Shown here in pieces: positions 25,802 to 35,952 of a stretch of 64,000 nucleotides of DNA. The stretch covers positions 5,270,001-5,334,000 of the forward strand of contig NZ_CP015118.1 in the NCBI RefSeq assembly GCF_002116905.1, written 5' to 3'. Within the stretch, counting starts at the first letter, position 1. Every line of letters begins with the position of its first letter. The notes under the pieces were generated by a model. That model did not search any database. It saw only the letters and a program-made list of their open reading frames with translations, and was not told the DNA's origin. A program made the translations under genes and the position numbers. The DNA is from Piscinibacter gummiphilus (GTDB lineage: Bacteria > Pseudomonadota > Gammaproteobacteria > Burkholderiales > Burkholderiaceae_C).

Positions 25802-27013
25802 TCAGTCCCAGGAGAGCGCGCCACCGGATTGATACTCGATGACACGCGTCTCGAAGAAGTTGCGCTCCTTTTTCAGGTCGATCATTTCGCTCATCCACGG
25901 GAACGGGTTTTCCTCGTTCGGGAAGAGCTCTTCCAAACCAATCTGTTGCGCACGCCGGTTGGCGATGTAGCGCAGGTAACCCTTGAACATGGATGCGTTC
26001 AGACCCAGCACGCCACGCGGCATGGTGTCTTCGGCATAGCGGTACTCGAGTTCGACGGCGTGCAGGAACAGCGCCTTGATCTCGGCCTTGAACTCCGCGG
26101 TCCAGAGGTGCGGGTTCTCGAGCTTGAGCTGGTTGATGAGGTCGATGCCGAAGTTGCAGTGCATCGACTCGTCGCGGAGGATGTACTGGTACTGCTCGGC
26201 GGCGCCGGTCATCTTGTTCTGGCGGCCCAGCGCGAGGATCTGGGTGAAGCCGACGTAGAAGAACAGGCCTTCCATCAGGCACGCGAACACGATCAGCGAC
26301 TTCAGCAGCGTCTGGTCGTTCTGCGGGGTGCCCGTGTGGAAGTTCGGGTCCATGATCGCGTCGATGAACGGGATCAGGAACTCGTCCTTGTCACGGATGG
26401 ACTTGACCTCGTTGTACGCGTTGAAGATCTCGCTCTCGTCGAGGCCGAGCGATTCGACGATGTACTGGTAGGCGTGCGTGTGGATCGCTTCCTCGAAGGC
26501 CTGGCGCAGCAGGAACTGGCGGCATTCGGGGGCCGTGATGTGGCGGTAGGTGCCCAGCACGATGTTGTTCGCGGCGAGCGAGTCGGCGGTGACGAAGAAG
26601 CCGAGGTTGCGCTTGATGATGCGGCGCTCGTCTTCGCTCAGGCCGTTCGGGTCTTTCCACAGCGCGATGTCGCGCGACATGTTGACCTCTTGCGGCATCC
26701 AGTGGTTCGCGCACGTGGCGAGGTACTTCTCCCACGCCCACTTGTACTTGAACGGGACCAGCTGGTTGACGTCGGTCTTGCCGTTGATGATGCGCTTGTC
26801 GGCGGCCTTCACGCGATGGCCGGCGGGTGCCGACGAAGCGGCAACGGGCGCAACAGCGGAGGTCGATGCAGTCGAAGGAAGCGTGGAGGACACGGCGGAC
26901 TGCAGTGCGGGTGCTGCGAACTCAGACGACGACGGCTCGTTGCGCAGCGGCGCCGCAGCGCCGTTCGCCGTGTGAGAGATCGAGGGTTGAAGGTCTTCTT
27001 CCCAAACCAACAT
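25802..27013 (-). CDS. nrdB: Ribonucleoside-diphosphate reductase class Ia, beta subunit
   Basis: Radical-generating subunit of 403 residues. Ligands of the di-iron site are recognisable: EEAIHTHAY has the ExxH pair with the radical tyrosine four residues after the His, EGLFFYVGF supplies another Glu, and RDESMHCNFG gives the second ExxH. Having the tyrosine supports class Ia rather than Ic. The N-terminal 60-70 residues are an Ala/Ser/Pro-rich extension of low complexity. The C-terminal tail (FFETRVIEYQSGGALSWD) would dock on NrdA. It lies 215 bp downstream of nrdA, with a hairpin and a possible promoter in between. Confidence 0.97.
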   Translation of the reverse strand: MLVWEEDLQPSISHTANGAAAPLRNEPSSSEFAAPALQSAVSSTLPSTASTSAVAPVAASSAPAGHRVKAADKRIINGKTDVNQLVPFKYKWAWEKYLATCANHWMPQEVNMSRDIALWKDPNGLSEDERRIIKRNLGFFVTADSLAANNIVLGTYRHITAPECRQFLLRQAFEEAIHTHAYQYIVESLGLDESEIFNAYNEVKSIRDKDEFLIPFIDAIMDPNFHTGTPQNDQTLLKSLIVFACLMEGLFFYVGFTQILALGRQNKMTGAAEQYQYILRDESMHCNFGIDLINQLKLENPHLWTAEFKAEIKALFLHAVELEYRYAEDTMPRGVLGLNASMFKGYLRYIANRRAQQIGLEELFPNEENPFPWMSEMIDLKKERNFFETRVIEYQSGGALSWD

Positions 27014-27036
27014 ATTGAAAATTCCCGTACGTTTGA

Positions 27037-27065
27037 ATTATGAGAGTGTTGCGTTCGAACACCAA
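27037..27065 (-). promoter_or_regulatory. Possible nrdB promoter
   Basis: On the minus strand TTGGTG (27065-27060) and CATAAT (27042-27037) are separated by exactly 17 bases, ending 23 bases before the nrdB start codon. The spacer contains the dyad GTGTT...AACAC. It would allow nrdB to be made apart from the nrdA transcript. Confidence 0.45.
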
Positions 27066-27163
27066 GCACTTATTGACATCGCGGCCACTTCGCTGTTGCT
27101 GTGTCGCATCGAAACGCGATGCGGTTTTCAACGATGGATGTGATGCGAGCGATGCGTCGGCAT

Positions 27164-27203
27164 GAACGACAGGAGGCTCACGTACCTCGCCTCGCTGTCG
27201 TTC
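27164..27203. other. Intercistronic hairpin between nrdA and nrdB
   Basis: GAACGACAG (27164-27172) pairs perfectly with CTGTCGTTC (27195-27203), and GAGGC (27173-27177) with GCCTC (27189-27193), one bulged base, 11-base loop. The 14-bp stem sits about 25 bases past the nrdA stop. There is no T tract, so it looks like an mRNA-stability or processing element rather than a terminator. Confidence 0.6.
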
Positions 27204-27228
27204 GATCACCGTGCTCAGTGGACGATGC

Positions 27229-30132
27229 TCATTGGCAGGCTTCGCAACCCGGGTCGTCGATCGCGCAGAACTTCACGTCCGTCGCCGCTTCGGTGACCGG
27301 CGCGAGCACCGGTGCCGCAGCGACCGCGGCCACGGGTGCCGCGAGCTTCGCGCCGCTGTCGGCACCGCTCGACACCGAGTTCATCTGACCGGCCTTCACC
27401 GTCGACTTCTCGGCGTGCGTGGCACCCACCGTGCGGAGGTAGTAGGTGGTCTTGAGACCACGCAGCCACGCAAGCTTGTAGGTCTCGTCGAGCTTCTTGC
27501 CCGAGGCGCCGGCCATGTAGATGTTCAGCGACTGGCCCTGGTCGATCCACTTCTGCCGGCGGGCGGCGGCTTCCACGAGCCACTGCGTCTCGATCTCGAA
27601 CGCGGTGGCGTACAGCGCCTTCAGGTCTTCCGGCACGCGGTCGATGCGGCGCAGCGAACCGTCGAAGTGCTTGAGGTCCATGACCATCACGTCGTCCCAC
27701 AGGCCGAGCTTCTTCAGGTCGCGCACCAGGTACTCGTTCACGACCGTGAACTCGCCCGACAGGTTCGACTTGACCGACAGGTTGCCGAACGACGGCTCGA
27801 TCGAGGCGCTGACGCCGATGATGTTCGAGATGGTGGCCGTCGGGGCGATGGCGACCGAGTTCGAGTTGCGCATGCCGTGCTGGCCGATGCGGGCGCGCAG
27901 GGCGTCCCAGTCGAGCGACGTGCTGCGGTCCACCTCGACGTAGCCGCCGCGCTGCTCGGCGAGCAGGTTCAGCGAGTCGATCGGGAGGACGCCACGGTCC
28001 CACAGCGAACCACGGTACGTGGAGTAGCGGCCGCGTTCCTCGGCCAGCTCGGTGGAGGCCCAGTAGGCGTAGTAGCAGACGGCTTCCATCGACCGGTCGG
28101 CGAACTCGACGGCGGCGTCGGAGGCGTACGGCACGCGCAGCTCGTGCAGCGAGTCCTGGAAGCCCATGATGCCCAGGCCGACCGGACGGTGGCGCAGGTT
28201 CGAGTCACGGGCCTTCTTGACGGCGTAGTAGTTGATGTCGATCACGTTGTCGAGCATGCGCATCGCCGTGGCGATGGTCTTCTTCAGCTTGGCGTGGTCG
28301 ATCTGGCCGTCCTTGACGTGCTGGACCAGGTTCACCGAACCGAGGTTGCAGACGGCGATTTCGGTCTCGCTGGTGTTCAGCGTGATCTCGGTGCACAGGT
28401 TGCTGGAGTGCACGACACCCACGTGCTGCTGCGGCGAGCGCACGTTGCACGCGTCCTTGAACGTGATCCAGGGGTGGCCTGTCTCGAACAGCATCGAGAG
28501 CATGCGGCGCCACAGGTCGGTGGCGCGCATCTTCTTGAAGAGCTTGATCTCGCCGCGGGCGACCTTGTCTTCATACGCGGTGTAGGCGGCCTCGAAGTCC
28601 TTGCCGAACTTGTCGTGCAGGTCCGGGCAGGTGCTGGGCGAGAAGAGCGTCCACTCGCCGTTTTCCATCACGCGGCGCATGAACAGGTCGGGAATCCAGT
28701 TCGCCGTGTTCATGTCGTGGGTGCGGCGGCGGTCGTCGCCGGTGTTCTTGCGCAGTTCGAGGAATTCCTCGATGTCCAGGTGCCAGCTTTCCAGGTACGC
28801 GCAGACGGCGCCCTTGCGCTTGCCGCCCTGGTTCACCGCGACGGCGGTGTCGTTGACGACCTTCAGGAACGGGACGACGCCCTGGCTCTTGCCGTTCGTG
28901 CCCTTGATGTGCGAACCGAGCGCGCGGACATTGGTCCAGTCGTTGCCCAGGCCGCCGGCGAACTTCGACAGCAGCGCGTTTTCCTTCAGCGCCTCGTAGA
29001 TGCCGTCCAGGTCGTCGGCCACGGTGGTCAGGTAGCAGCTGGAGAGCTGCGAGCGGCGGGTGCCCGAGTTGAACAGCGTGGGCGTGGAGCTCATGAAGTC
29101 GAACGTCGAGAGGACTTCGTAGAACTCGATGGCGCGGGCTTCGCGGTCGACCTCGTTCAGGGCCAGGCCCATCGCGACGCGCATGTAGAACGCCTGGGGC
29201 AGTTCGATGCGGGTGTCCTCGATGTGCAGGAAGTAGCGGTCGTACAGGGTCTGCAGGCCGAGGTAGTCGAACTGCAGGTCACGGTCGGCCTTCAGCGCGT
29301 TGCCGAGCTTTTCCAGGTCGTACTGGAGCAGCTTGTCGTCGAGCAGCTCGGCCTTGACGCCCTTCTTGATGTAGCCGGGGAAGTACTCGGCGTAGCGGGT
29401 GTGCATTTCCGAATGCAGCAGCTCCTCGCCGATGATTTCCTTGCGGATGGTGTGCAGCAGCAGGCGGGCCGTGGCGCGCGTGTAGCCCGGGTCCTTCTCG
29501 ATCAGGGTGCGGGCGGCCAGGATGGCGGCCTTGTGCACTTCCTCGATGGGCACGCCGTCGTACAGGTTGCGCTGGGTCTCGGCCAGGATGGGCTCGGGCT
29601 TGACGTCCACGCCGAGGTTCGCGCAGGCGGATTCGATCAGCTGCTTGAGGCGGCCGGTGTCGAGCGGCACGCGCACGCCGCGGTCGGTGACCATCAGCGC
29701 CGGCTCGGCCGCGCGCTCGGGGATGCCCTGCTTCACGCGCTCCTGCGCGCGGCGCTCGCGGTACAGCACGTAGGCACGCGCCACTTCGTGATGGCCGCCA
29801 CGCATCAGGCCCAGTTCGACATGGTCCTGCACGTCCTCGATGTGGAACGTGCCGCCACCCGGACGCGAGCGCAGCAGCGCGCGCACCACGGCTTCCGTCA
29901 GACCGTCCACCGTCTCGCGCACGCTGGCCGAGGCCGCGCCCTGCGTGCCGTGCACCGCCAGGAACGCTTTCATCAGCGCGACGGCGATCTTGCTCGGCTC
30001 GAACGAGACCACCGCGCCGTTGCGGCGGATGATCTGGTAACCCTGGTACGCCGACGAGGCGTGCGAGGGAGCGTCGGCCGGGCGTTGCGCGGTCGGGGCG
30101 GACGGGGTGGCGGTGGGTGTGACGGTTTGCAT
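27229..30132 (-). CDS. nrdA: Ribonucleoside-diphosphate reductase class I, alpha subunit
   Basis: Catalytic subunit of 967 residues that reduces ribonucleotides for DNA synthesis. After an Ala/Pro-rich leader there are two ATP-cone-like regulatory regions: IIRRNGAVVSFEPSKIAVAL (near residue 35) and VTDRGVRVPLDTGRLKQLIE (near 150). Two cones also occur in the long NrdA of Pseudomonas aeruginosa. The thiyl-radical cysteine lies in SNLCTEITLNTS, and the C-terminal shuttle cysteines are in DPGCEACQ. AGAGG sits upstream of the ATG. A long leader with a promoter and candidate NrdR boxes lies upstream; nrdB is downstream on the same strand. Confidence 0.97.
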   Translation of the reverse strand: MQTVTPTATPSAPTAQRPADAPSHASSAYQGYQIIRRNGAVVSFEPSKIAVALMKAFLAVHGTQGAASASVRETVDGLTEAVVRALLRSRPGGGTFHIEDVQDHVELGLMRGGHHEVARAYVLYRERRAQERVKQGIPERAAEPALMVTDRGVRVPLDTGRLKQLIESACANLGVDVKPEPILAETQRNLYDGVPIEEVHKAAILAARTLIEKDPGYTRATARLLLHTIRKEIIGEELLHSEMHTRYAEYFPGYIKKGVKAELLDDKLLQYDLEKLGNALKADRDLQFDYLGLQTLYDRYFLHIEDTRIELPQAFYMRVAMGLALNEVDREARAIEFYEVLSTFDFMSSTPTLFNSGTRRSQLSSCYLTTVADDLDGIYEALKENALLSKFAGGLGNDWTNVRALGSHIKGTNGKSQGVVPFLKVVNDTAVAVNQGGKRKGAVCAYLESWHLDIEEFLELRKNTGDDRRRTHDMNTANWIPDLFMRRVMENGEWTLFSPSTCPDLHDKFGKDFEAAYTAYEDKVARGEIKLFKKMRATDLWRRMLSMLFETGHPWITFKDACNVRSPQQHVGVVHSSNLCTEITLNTSETEIAVCNLGSVNLVQHVKDGQIDHAKLKKTIATAMRMLDNVIDINYYAVKKARDSNLRHRPVGLGIMGFQDSLHELRVPYASDAAVEFADRSMEAVCYYAYWASTELAEERGRYSTYRGSLWDRGVLPIDSLNLLAEQRGGYVEVDRSTSLDWDALRARIGQHGMRNSNSVAIAPTATISNIIGVSASIEPSFGNLSVKSNLSGEFTVVNEYLVRDLKKLGLWDDVMVMDLKHFDGSLRRIDRVPEDLKALYATAFEIETQWLVEAAARRQKWIDQGQSLNIYMAGASGKKLDETYKLAWLRGLKTTYYLRTVGATHAEKSTVKAGQMNSVSSGADSGAKLAAPVAAVAAAPVLAPVTEAATDVKFCAIDDPGCEACQ

Positions 30133-30437
30133 GGGTTTACCTCTTGTTCAATGTCAACAGCAGGAGCGCAGATTCGGATTCGGTGGGGTTCACATCAGGC
30201 CGGCGGGCCGCAATGGCGCTGCCACGGAGCGGGCGCTTGGGCACCGGTCCGGAAGATGCGAGTCGCACGGGACAGGAAAAACGGAAAGAGCGGCGGAAAA
30301 GAGCGGCTGGACGGTGCCAGGGAGACACCGGGAGCGAACACCACTCCCTTGCGGGACAGACTCGGACCAACCCAGGAGGATCCAACGAGCGTGTGCATGG
30401 AGCGGCGTTTTCCAGGGACGAAAGGATAACACGAAGG
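30133..30437 (-). other. Long nrdA leader and unassigned upstream DNA
   Basis: If the promoter at 30440-30468 is used, nrdA has an untranslated leader of about 300 nt. On the transcript strand it contains a pyrimidine-rich stretch with the direct repeat CCGCTCTTT (two copies about 13 bases apart) and no clear terminator hairpin or known riboswitch fold. Short frames run through it but have no ribosome site or protein character. The DNA on the far side of the promoter (30485-30693, up to ampD) shows no gene or clear signal. Confidence 0.5.
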
Positions 30438-30453
30438 ACACTATATCTGGGGG
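30438..30453. promoter_or_regulatory. Candidate NrdR box 1 (overlaps -10)
   Basis: ACACTATATCTGGGGG matches the published NrdR consensus acaCwAtATaTwGtgt at 12 of 16 positions by my count. It covers the -10 hexamer of the proposed nrdA promoter, where binding of the nucleotide-sensing repressor would block transcription. The partner box starts exactly 31 bp away, a known NrdR-box spacing. Confidence 0.65.
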
Positions 30454-30468
30454 TTCTTCGAGGTACAA
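30440..30468 (-). promoter_or_regulatory. Predicted nrdA promoter
   Basis: On the minus strand a -35 like TTGTAC (30468-30463) is followed after 17 bases by TATAGT (30445-30440), close to sigma-70 consensus. The next gene in this direction is nrdA. NrdR-like boxes overlap the -10 and lie next to the -35. Confidence 0.65.
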
Positions 30469-30484
30469 GCACTACCGCTAGCGT
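30469..30484. promoter_or_regulatory. Candidate NrdR box 2 (upstream of -35)
   Basis: GCACTACCGCTAGCGT keeps the symmetric CTA...TAG core of the NrdR box and matches the consensus at 10 of 16 positions by my count. It is weaker than box 1. Start-to-start distance to box 1 is 31 bp, which places both on the same helix face; that spacing is the main argument. Confidence 0.5.
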
Positions 30485-30693
30485 GCCACATCACGTCAGG
30501 GAGAGTGCACTGCGGCACCCCGGCGGTGCATCGCCGCCTTGATGCGGAGCAGCACTGCCGCACAGGGCCGATCGCAACGGCATTCCATGCCGGCAAGTGG
30601 CGCGCCTGCTCGCTCAGGCGGGCATTCGGCCCGCGAGACCGCATGGATGAACGCTTTGCAAAGGCGACCGCCGCACCGTCCCGGTGAAGCGTT

Positions 30694-31275
30694 TCAACGC
30701 GTGCCGCGCACCGCCTCGGGAAAATACCGACCGGGCCAGCCCAGTCGATCGATGAGCGCGGGCCAGTCGAAGCCGGCGCCGGGGTCGAACTTGCGCCCTG
30801 GCGCCACGTGCTCGTGGCCGGCCACCGAACGCAGCGGCAGGCGCCGCAGCAGCGCGATCAGCAGGTCGGCGAGGCGCTCGTACTGCACGGGCTCGAAGGT
30901 CTCGCCTTCGAGCCCCTCGAGTTCGATGCCGACGGAGTAGTCGTTGCAGTTCTCGCGGCCGAGCCAGCTGGAGCGTCCCGCGTGCCACGCGCGGTCGCGC
31001 GTGGAGACGTACTGGACGATGCCGCCGTCGCGGGCCACCACGAAGTGGGCCGAGACCTCCATGCCGCGGATCTCGCCGAAGTACGGGTGGGCGTTCCAGT
31101 CGAGGCGGTTCGTGAAAAGCTGCTCGATCTCGCCGCCGCCGTACTGCCCCGGCGGCAGGCTGATGGAGTGCACGACCGCGAGGTCGACCTCCGTGCCCTC
31201 GGGCCGCGGCCCGAAGTTGGGCGACACGCAGTGGCGCACGCCCGACATCCAGCCGGAATCGTCGAGCGTCAGCAA
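30694..31275 (-). CDS. ampD: 1,6-anhydro-N-acetylmuramyl-L-alanine amidase AmpD
   Basis: Cytoplasmic zinc amidase that removes the peptide from anhydro-muropeptides during murein recycling. Zinc-site residues are visible in LAVVHSISLPP (His) and GHEHVAPGRKFDPG (His and Asp). The start is uncertain. An ATG at 31326 would overlap pilR by 47 bp and add an unconserved Thr-rich leader. The TTG at 31275 has GAGGG upstream and gives LLTLDDSGWMSGVRH, which aligns with the normal AmpD N-terminus, so I prefer it (193 residues). It lies directly after pilR. Mpl of the same recycling pathway is at 6.5 kb. Confidence 0.88.
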   Translation of the reverse strand: MLTLDDSGWMSGVRHCVSPNFGPRPEGTEVDLAVVHSISLPPGQYGGGEIEQLFTNRLDWNAHPYFGEIRGMEVSAHFVVARDGGIVQYVSTRDRAWHAGRSSWLGRENCNDYSVGIELEGLEGETFEPVQYERLADLLIALLRRLPLRSVAGHEHVAPGRKFDPGAGFDWPALIDRLGWPGRYFPEAVRGTR

Positions 31276-31279
31276 GGGG

Positions 31280-32848
<1,569 letters not shown>

Positions 32849-32852
32849 ACGG

Positions 32853-34781
32853 TCATGAGGTCAGGTGCAATCGGGCTTCGCCGACGCCGCCGGTGGGCAG
32901 GGGCTGGCGGCGCATGGCCACGAAAAACTCGTTTCGGTTGGGTTCGGCCGGCGGCCGGACCCGGTAGTCGATGCGCGCGCCGTAACGTTCGCACAATTCG
33001 CGGCAAATATACAGGCCCAGGCCCGTTCCGCGGCTGCGCGTCGAAAAGAACGGTTCGAAGAGGTAACGTTCCACATCCGGCGGGATGGGCTGGCCGTCGC
33101 TGAGCACGCTCACCACGGCCCGGGAGTCGTCCCGCACGCTCAGGCGCACCCGCACGGCGCCGGGGACGTTGCTCGCATGGCGCTTGGCGTTGTCGAGCAG
33201 GTTCACGAGCACGCGCCGCAGGTGCTCGGGGTCGAACAGCACGCCGACCGGTTGCGTGGGCAGGTCCACGCGCAGCACGCTCTGCTCGCCGAGCGGCAGT
33301 TCCACGGTGCGCGCCCATTCGCTGCAGGTGGACGCCACCAGCGCGGTGACGTCGATCACCTCCGGCTCGCGCGCGGCGCCGGGGGAGACCTCCATCACGT
33401 CGTCGACGATGCGCTTGAGGCGCTCCACGTTGTCCGTGACCATGCGCGTGAGCTGCCGCTGGCTGGGCGTGGTGGCGTCCTCGGCCATCAGGGCGTTGGC
33501 CTGCGAGATGGCCGCGAGCGGGTTGCGGATCTCGTGGGCGATGCCGGCGGACACCCGCCCCATCGCCGCCAGCTTCTCCTGCCGGGTGCGCGCCTGCACG
33601 CTGCGCACGTCCTCCAGGAACAGCACGCACAGTTCCTCGGTGGCGTTGGACTCGCGGCGGCGCGTGAACCGCACCCGCAGGCGCAGCGTGCGCGTGACGC
33701 CGGAGTCGAACGTCAGCACCACGTCGCGCCCGCCTTCCGGCCAGCGCCCGTCCGAGAATGCCCGCTCGACCGATTTCACGAGGGCCGACCACGCGTCCAC
33801 CCCCCACAGCTGGAACGGCGCCTCGCTCGACAGACCCTCGGTGACCAGCAGCCCCCGTGCCGCTGGGTTCGCCGCGCGGACGCGGCCCCGGCGGTCGACG
33901 ACGATCACGCCCTCGGTCATCTCCTCGATCACGAGGCGGTTGAGCTGCGCCTGCTGCCGCGCGAGCTCGAGGCTGCCCCGGGCGGTCAGCTCCTCGCGGG
34001 CGAGCCGGCCGGCGAGTTCGCCGGCGAGGATGGTGACGACGAACAGCCCGGCGCCCGCAAGCCCGGCCTGGGTGAGCAGCACGGTGAGATCGCCCCCCTT
34101 GACCACGCCGAACGCGGCGAGTGCCAGCAGCGCGAGCGTGATGCAGGCGGTGGTGGCGAACGCCATCAGGCGCGGCGTGAGCACGCCGGCCATCAGCACC
34201 GGCAGCACGAGCAGGGCCACGTAGTTGAGCGACGAGGCCGGCGACACGGCATGCAAGCCGACGAAACAGACGATGTCGACCCCGATGGTGGCGATCCATT
34301 GCGGGCTGCGCAGCCGCGCGAGCGTGCTCGGCCGCACCGCGGGCCGCACGCGGGGGAACAGCCACATGCTGCACGTGATGGCCGCGTACGCGACGCAGAT
34401 CGCCGCCACGAGGATCGGCGGGCGGTTGCCGAACGCGCTGCTGATCACGACCGACAGCACGAGGGCCAGGCCCAGCGTGGCCCGCGCACTGAGGAACGCG
34501 CCGTAGATGCGCTGGAACGCCGACTGGCCGCTGCCCACGATGCGCCGCGCCTGGCGGCTCAGGAAACGGGACTCCGATTCCTTCGCGCCCACGGCCTGCC
34601 AGTCGCCGTCGTGCCGGGACTCCGGCGCGTCGACCCAGCCGTCCTCGGGCGCCTGGGTGTCGCCCGCGACCCCGAGCGCGCCGAACCACGACTCCTCGCG
34701 CGGCTGCATGGCACGCCGGGCGGCCCGGCGGCGTTCTTCGCGGGGACTGCGTTCTGCGGGCTTCGGCGAGCCGGCGCTCAT
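32853..34781 (-). CDS. pilS: Sensor histidine kinase PilS
   Basis: Membrane sensor kinase of 642 residues paired with PilR. The first 90 residues are a charged cytoplasmic leader (RREERRRAARRAM region), longer than in many PilS proteins. About six membrane helices follow (approximately residues 100-265), then a PAS domain (EEMTEGVIVVDRRGRVRAAN). The HisKA motif is SAGIAHEIRNPLAAISQA near residue 405. The ATPase domain has LLDNAKRHASN (N box) and GTGLGLYICRELC (G2 box). Its ATG overlaps the stop of the small upstream gene by four bases, and pilR follows after 4 bp. Confidence 0.94.
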   Translation of the reverse strand: MSAGSPKPAERSPREERRRAARRAMQPREESWFGALGVAGDTQAPEDGWVDAPESRHDGDWQAVGAKESESRFLSRQARRIVGSGQSAFQRIYGAFLSARATLGLALVLSVVISSAFGNRPPILVAAICVAYAAITCSMWLFPRVRPAVRPSTLARLRSPQWIATIGVDIVCFVGLHAVSPASSLNYVALLVLPVLMAGVLTPRLMAFATTACITLALLALAAFGVVKGGDLTVLLTQAGLAGAGLFVVTILAGELAGRLAREELTARGSLELARQQAQLNRLVIEEMTEGVIVVDRRGRVRAANPAARGLLVTEGLSSEAPFQLWGVDAWSALVKSVERAFSDGRWPEGGRDVVLTFDSGVTRTLRLRVRFTRRRESNATEELCVLFLEDVRSVQARTRQEKLAAMGRVSAGIAHEIRNPLAAISQANALMAEDATTPSQRQLTRMVTDNVERLKRIVDDVMEVSPGAAREPEVIDVTALVASTCSEWARTVELPLGEQSVLRVDLPTQPVGVLFDPEHLRRVLVNLLDNAKRHASNVPGAVRVRLSVRDDSRAVVSVLSDGQPIPPDVERYLFEPFFSTRSRGTGLGLYICRELCERYGARIDYRVRPPAEPNRNEFFVAMRRQPLPTGGVGEARLHLTS

Positions 34782-35044
34782 CGGTCGTTTCCGGGGCCGC
34801 GGGCGGCGGCGGCCCGGTGGGCCTCGCTGCAGTACACGCCGTCCGGTCCGGCCAGGGTTTCGGTGCGCGGCAGGTGGACGCCGCAGTGCGCGCAGGCCAC
34901 CATGACCGGCGACGGGTCGGCTGCGTCTGCGGGAGGCGGGGCGGCCGGGGTGCCCGTGTCGTCACGGTCACGGCGGCGGGTGAAATGCTTGAGCAGCAGG
35001 AACAGCACCAGGAACAGCACTGCGAAGAAGATGAGTCTTGCCAT
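34778..35044 (-). CDS. PP0621-family small membrane protein
   Basis: 88-residue protein with one N-terminal membrane helix (LIFFAVLFLVLFLLLKHF, residues 4-21), a basic stop-transfer (TRRRDRD), a proline-rich linker, and a C-terminal cysteine motif ACAHCGVHLP ... VYCSEAHRA that resembles a small zinc site. This belongs to the PP0621 family of unknown function that commonly precedes pilS. The stop overlaps the pilS start as ATGA, so it is translationally coupled. A longer frame through it has no other protein character. Confidence 0.85.
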   Translation of the reverse strand: MARLIFFAVLFLVLFLLLKHFTRRRDRDDTGTPAAPPPADAADPSPVMVACAHCGVHLPRTETLAGPDGVYCSEAHRAAAARGPGNDR

Positions 35045-35061
35045 GGAATGGTCCCGGATGA

Positions 35062-35904
35062 TCAGGCCCCGTACGGGGCGCGCTGGAACACGATCTCGAG
35101 CATGAAGCGGGAGCCGACGTAGGCGAGCAGCAGCAGCGCCGCCCCCGCGTACAGCCAGCGCAGCGCCGGACGGCCGCGCCAGCCCAGCTTGAGCCGGCCG
35201 ATCAGCAGGCCGGCGAACACGAGCCAGCCGAGCACGGACAGCACGGCCTTGTGGTCCCAGCGCCAGGGGTTCGCGAACCACCAGCCGAGCAGCAGCGTGG
35301 CCGAGAGCAGCGCGAAGCCGGCGGCCACGAACTGGAAGGTGAGCCGCTCCAGGCGGAGCAGCGGCATGCCCATGGGCGTGGCGGAGGGCGACTGCAGTTT
35401 CAGGCGCAGGCGGCGCTCGGCCGCGTCGAGCATGGCGGCATGCAGCACCGCGGCGCCGAACAGGCCGTACGAGGCGATGCCGAGGGCCCAGTGGACCGGC
35501 GCCCACGGCGAGGCGATCTGCGGGCGGAACTCGCCGGGGAACAGCGCGGCCAGCACCACCGCGGCCATGCCCAGCATCGCCAGCGTGCGCCGCACGCCGG
35601 GCAGCGGCACCCACTGGCTCTCGACGACGTAGACCGCCAGCACGAGCCACAGCGTGGCCGACAGCGCCGGGGCGAAGCCGAACCGGGCGCCGGTCACCCC
35701 GGTGCCGATGCCGGCCATGTCCACCACGATGGCCGCGGCGTGCGCGGCCCAGCCGATCAGCAGGGCCAGACGGGGTCCGTCGCCCCCGGTGTCGCGCCAC
35801 CACACCGCGGCGCCATAGGCGACCAGCGCCAGCAGGCTGGGTACCCACAGCGCGATCGTGGCGGGGTTCGTGAAGGAGGCGGGCAGGCCCGACGATAAAA
35901 TCAT
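35062..35904 (-). CDS. CcsA/YpjD-like inner-membrane protein (cytochrome c assembly family)
   Basis: 280-residue polytopic protein with about eight hydrophobic helices, related to the CcsA/HemX cytochrome c assembly family. Conserved elements are PWAPVHWALGIASYGLFGAA (family His region) and WRWDHKAVLSVLGWLVF near the C-terminus with a second His. In betaproteobacteria this gene sits next to ffh. It probably handles haem or supports cytochrome c assembly, but direct evidence is lacking. The ATG at 35904 is preceded by the leaderless-looking GTGGCG; only 48 bp separate it from divergent ffh. Confidence 0.8.
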   Translation of the reverse strand: MILSSGLPASFTNPATIALWVPSLLALVAYGAAVWWRDTGGDGPRLALLIGWAAHAAAIVVDMAGIGTGVTGARFGFAPALSATLWLVLAVYVVESQWVPLPGVRRTLAMLGMAAVVLAALFPGEFRPQIASPWAPVHWALGIASYGLFGAAVLHAAMLDAAERRLRLKLQSPSATPMGMPLLRLERLTFQFVAAGFALLSATLLLGWWFANPWRWDHKAVLSVLGWLVFAGLLIGRLKLGWRGRPALRWLYAGAALLLLAYVGSRFMLEIVFQRAPYGA

Positions 35905-35952
35905 CGCCACAGTGTACTTTCGCGTGCCCGCATTCCGGACCGCGCCCCCCCC

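Noticed and set aside
30137..30472. 111-codon frame in the nrdA leader
   Set aside because: Starts inside the predicted promoter, no ribosome site, Arg/Pro/Ser-rich without fold or motif.
32865..35105. 746-codon plus-strand open frame antisense to pilS
   Set aside because: Low-complexity His/Ala/Gly/Arg shadow; the minus strand has a full histidine kinase.
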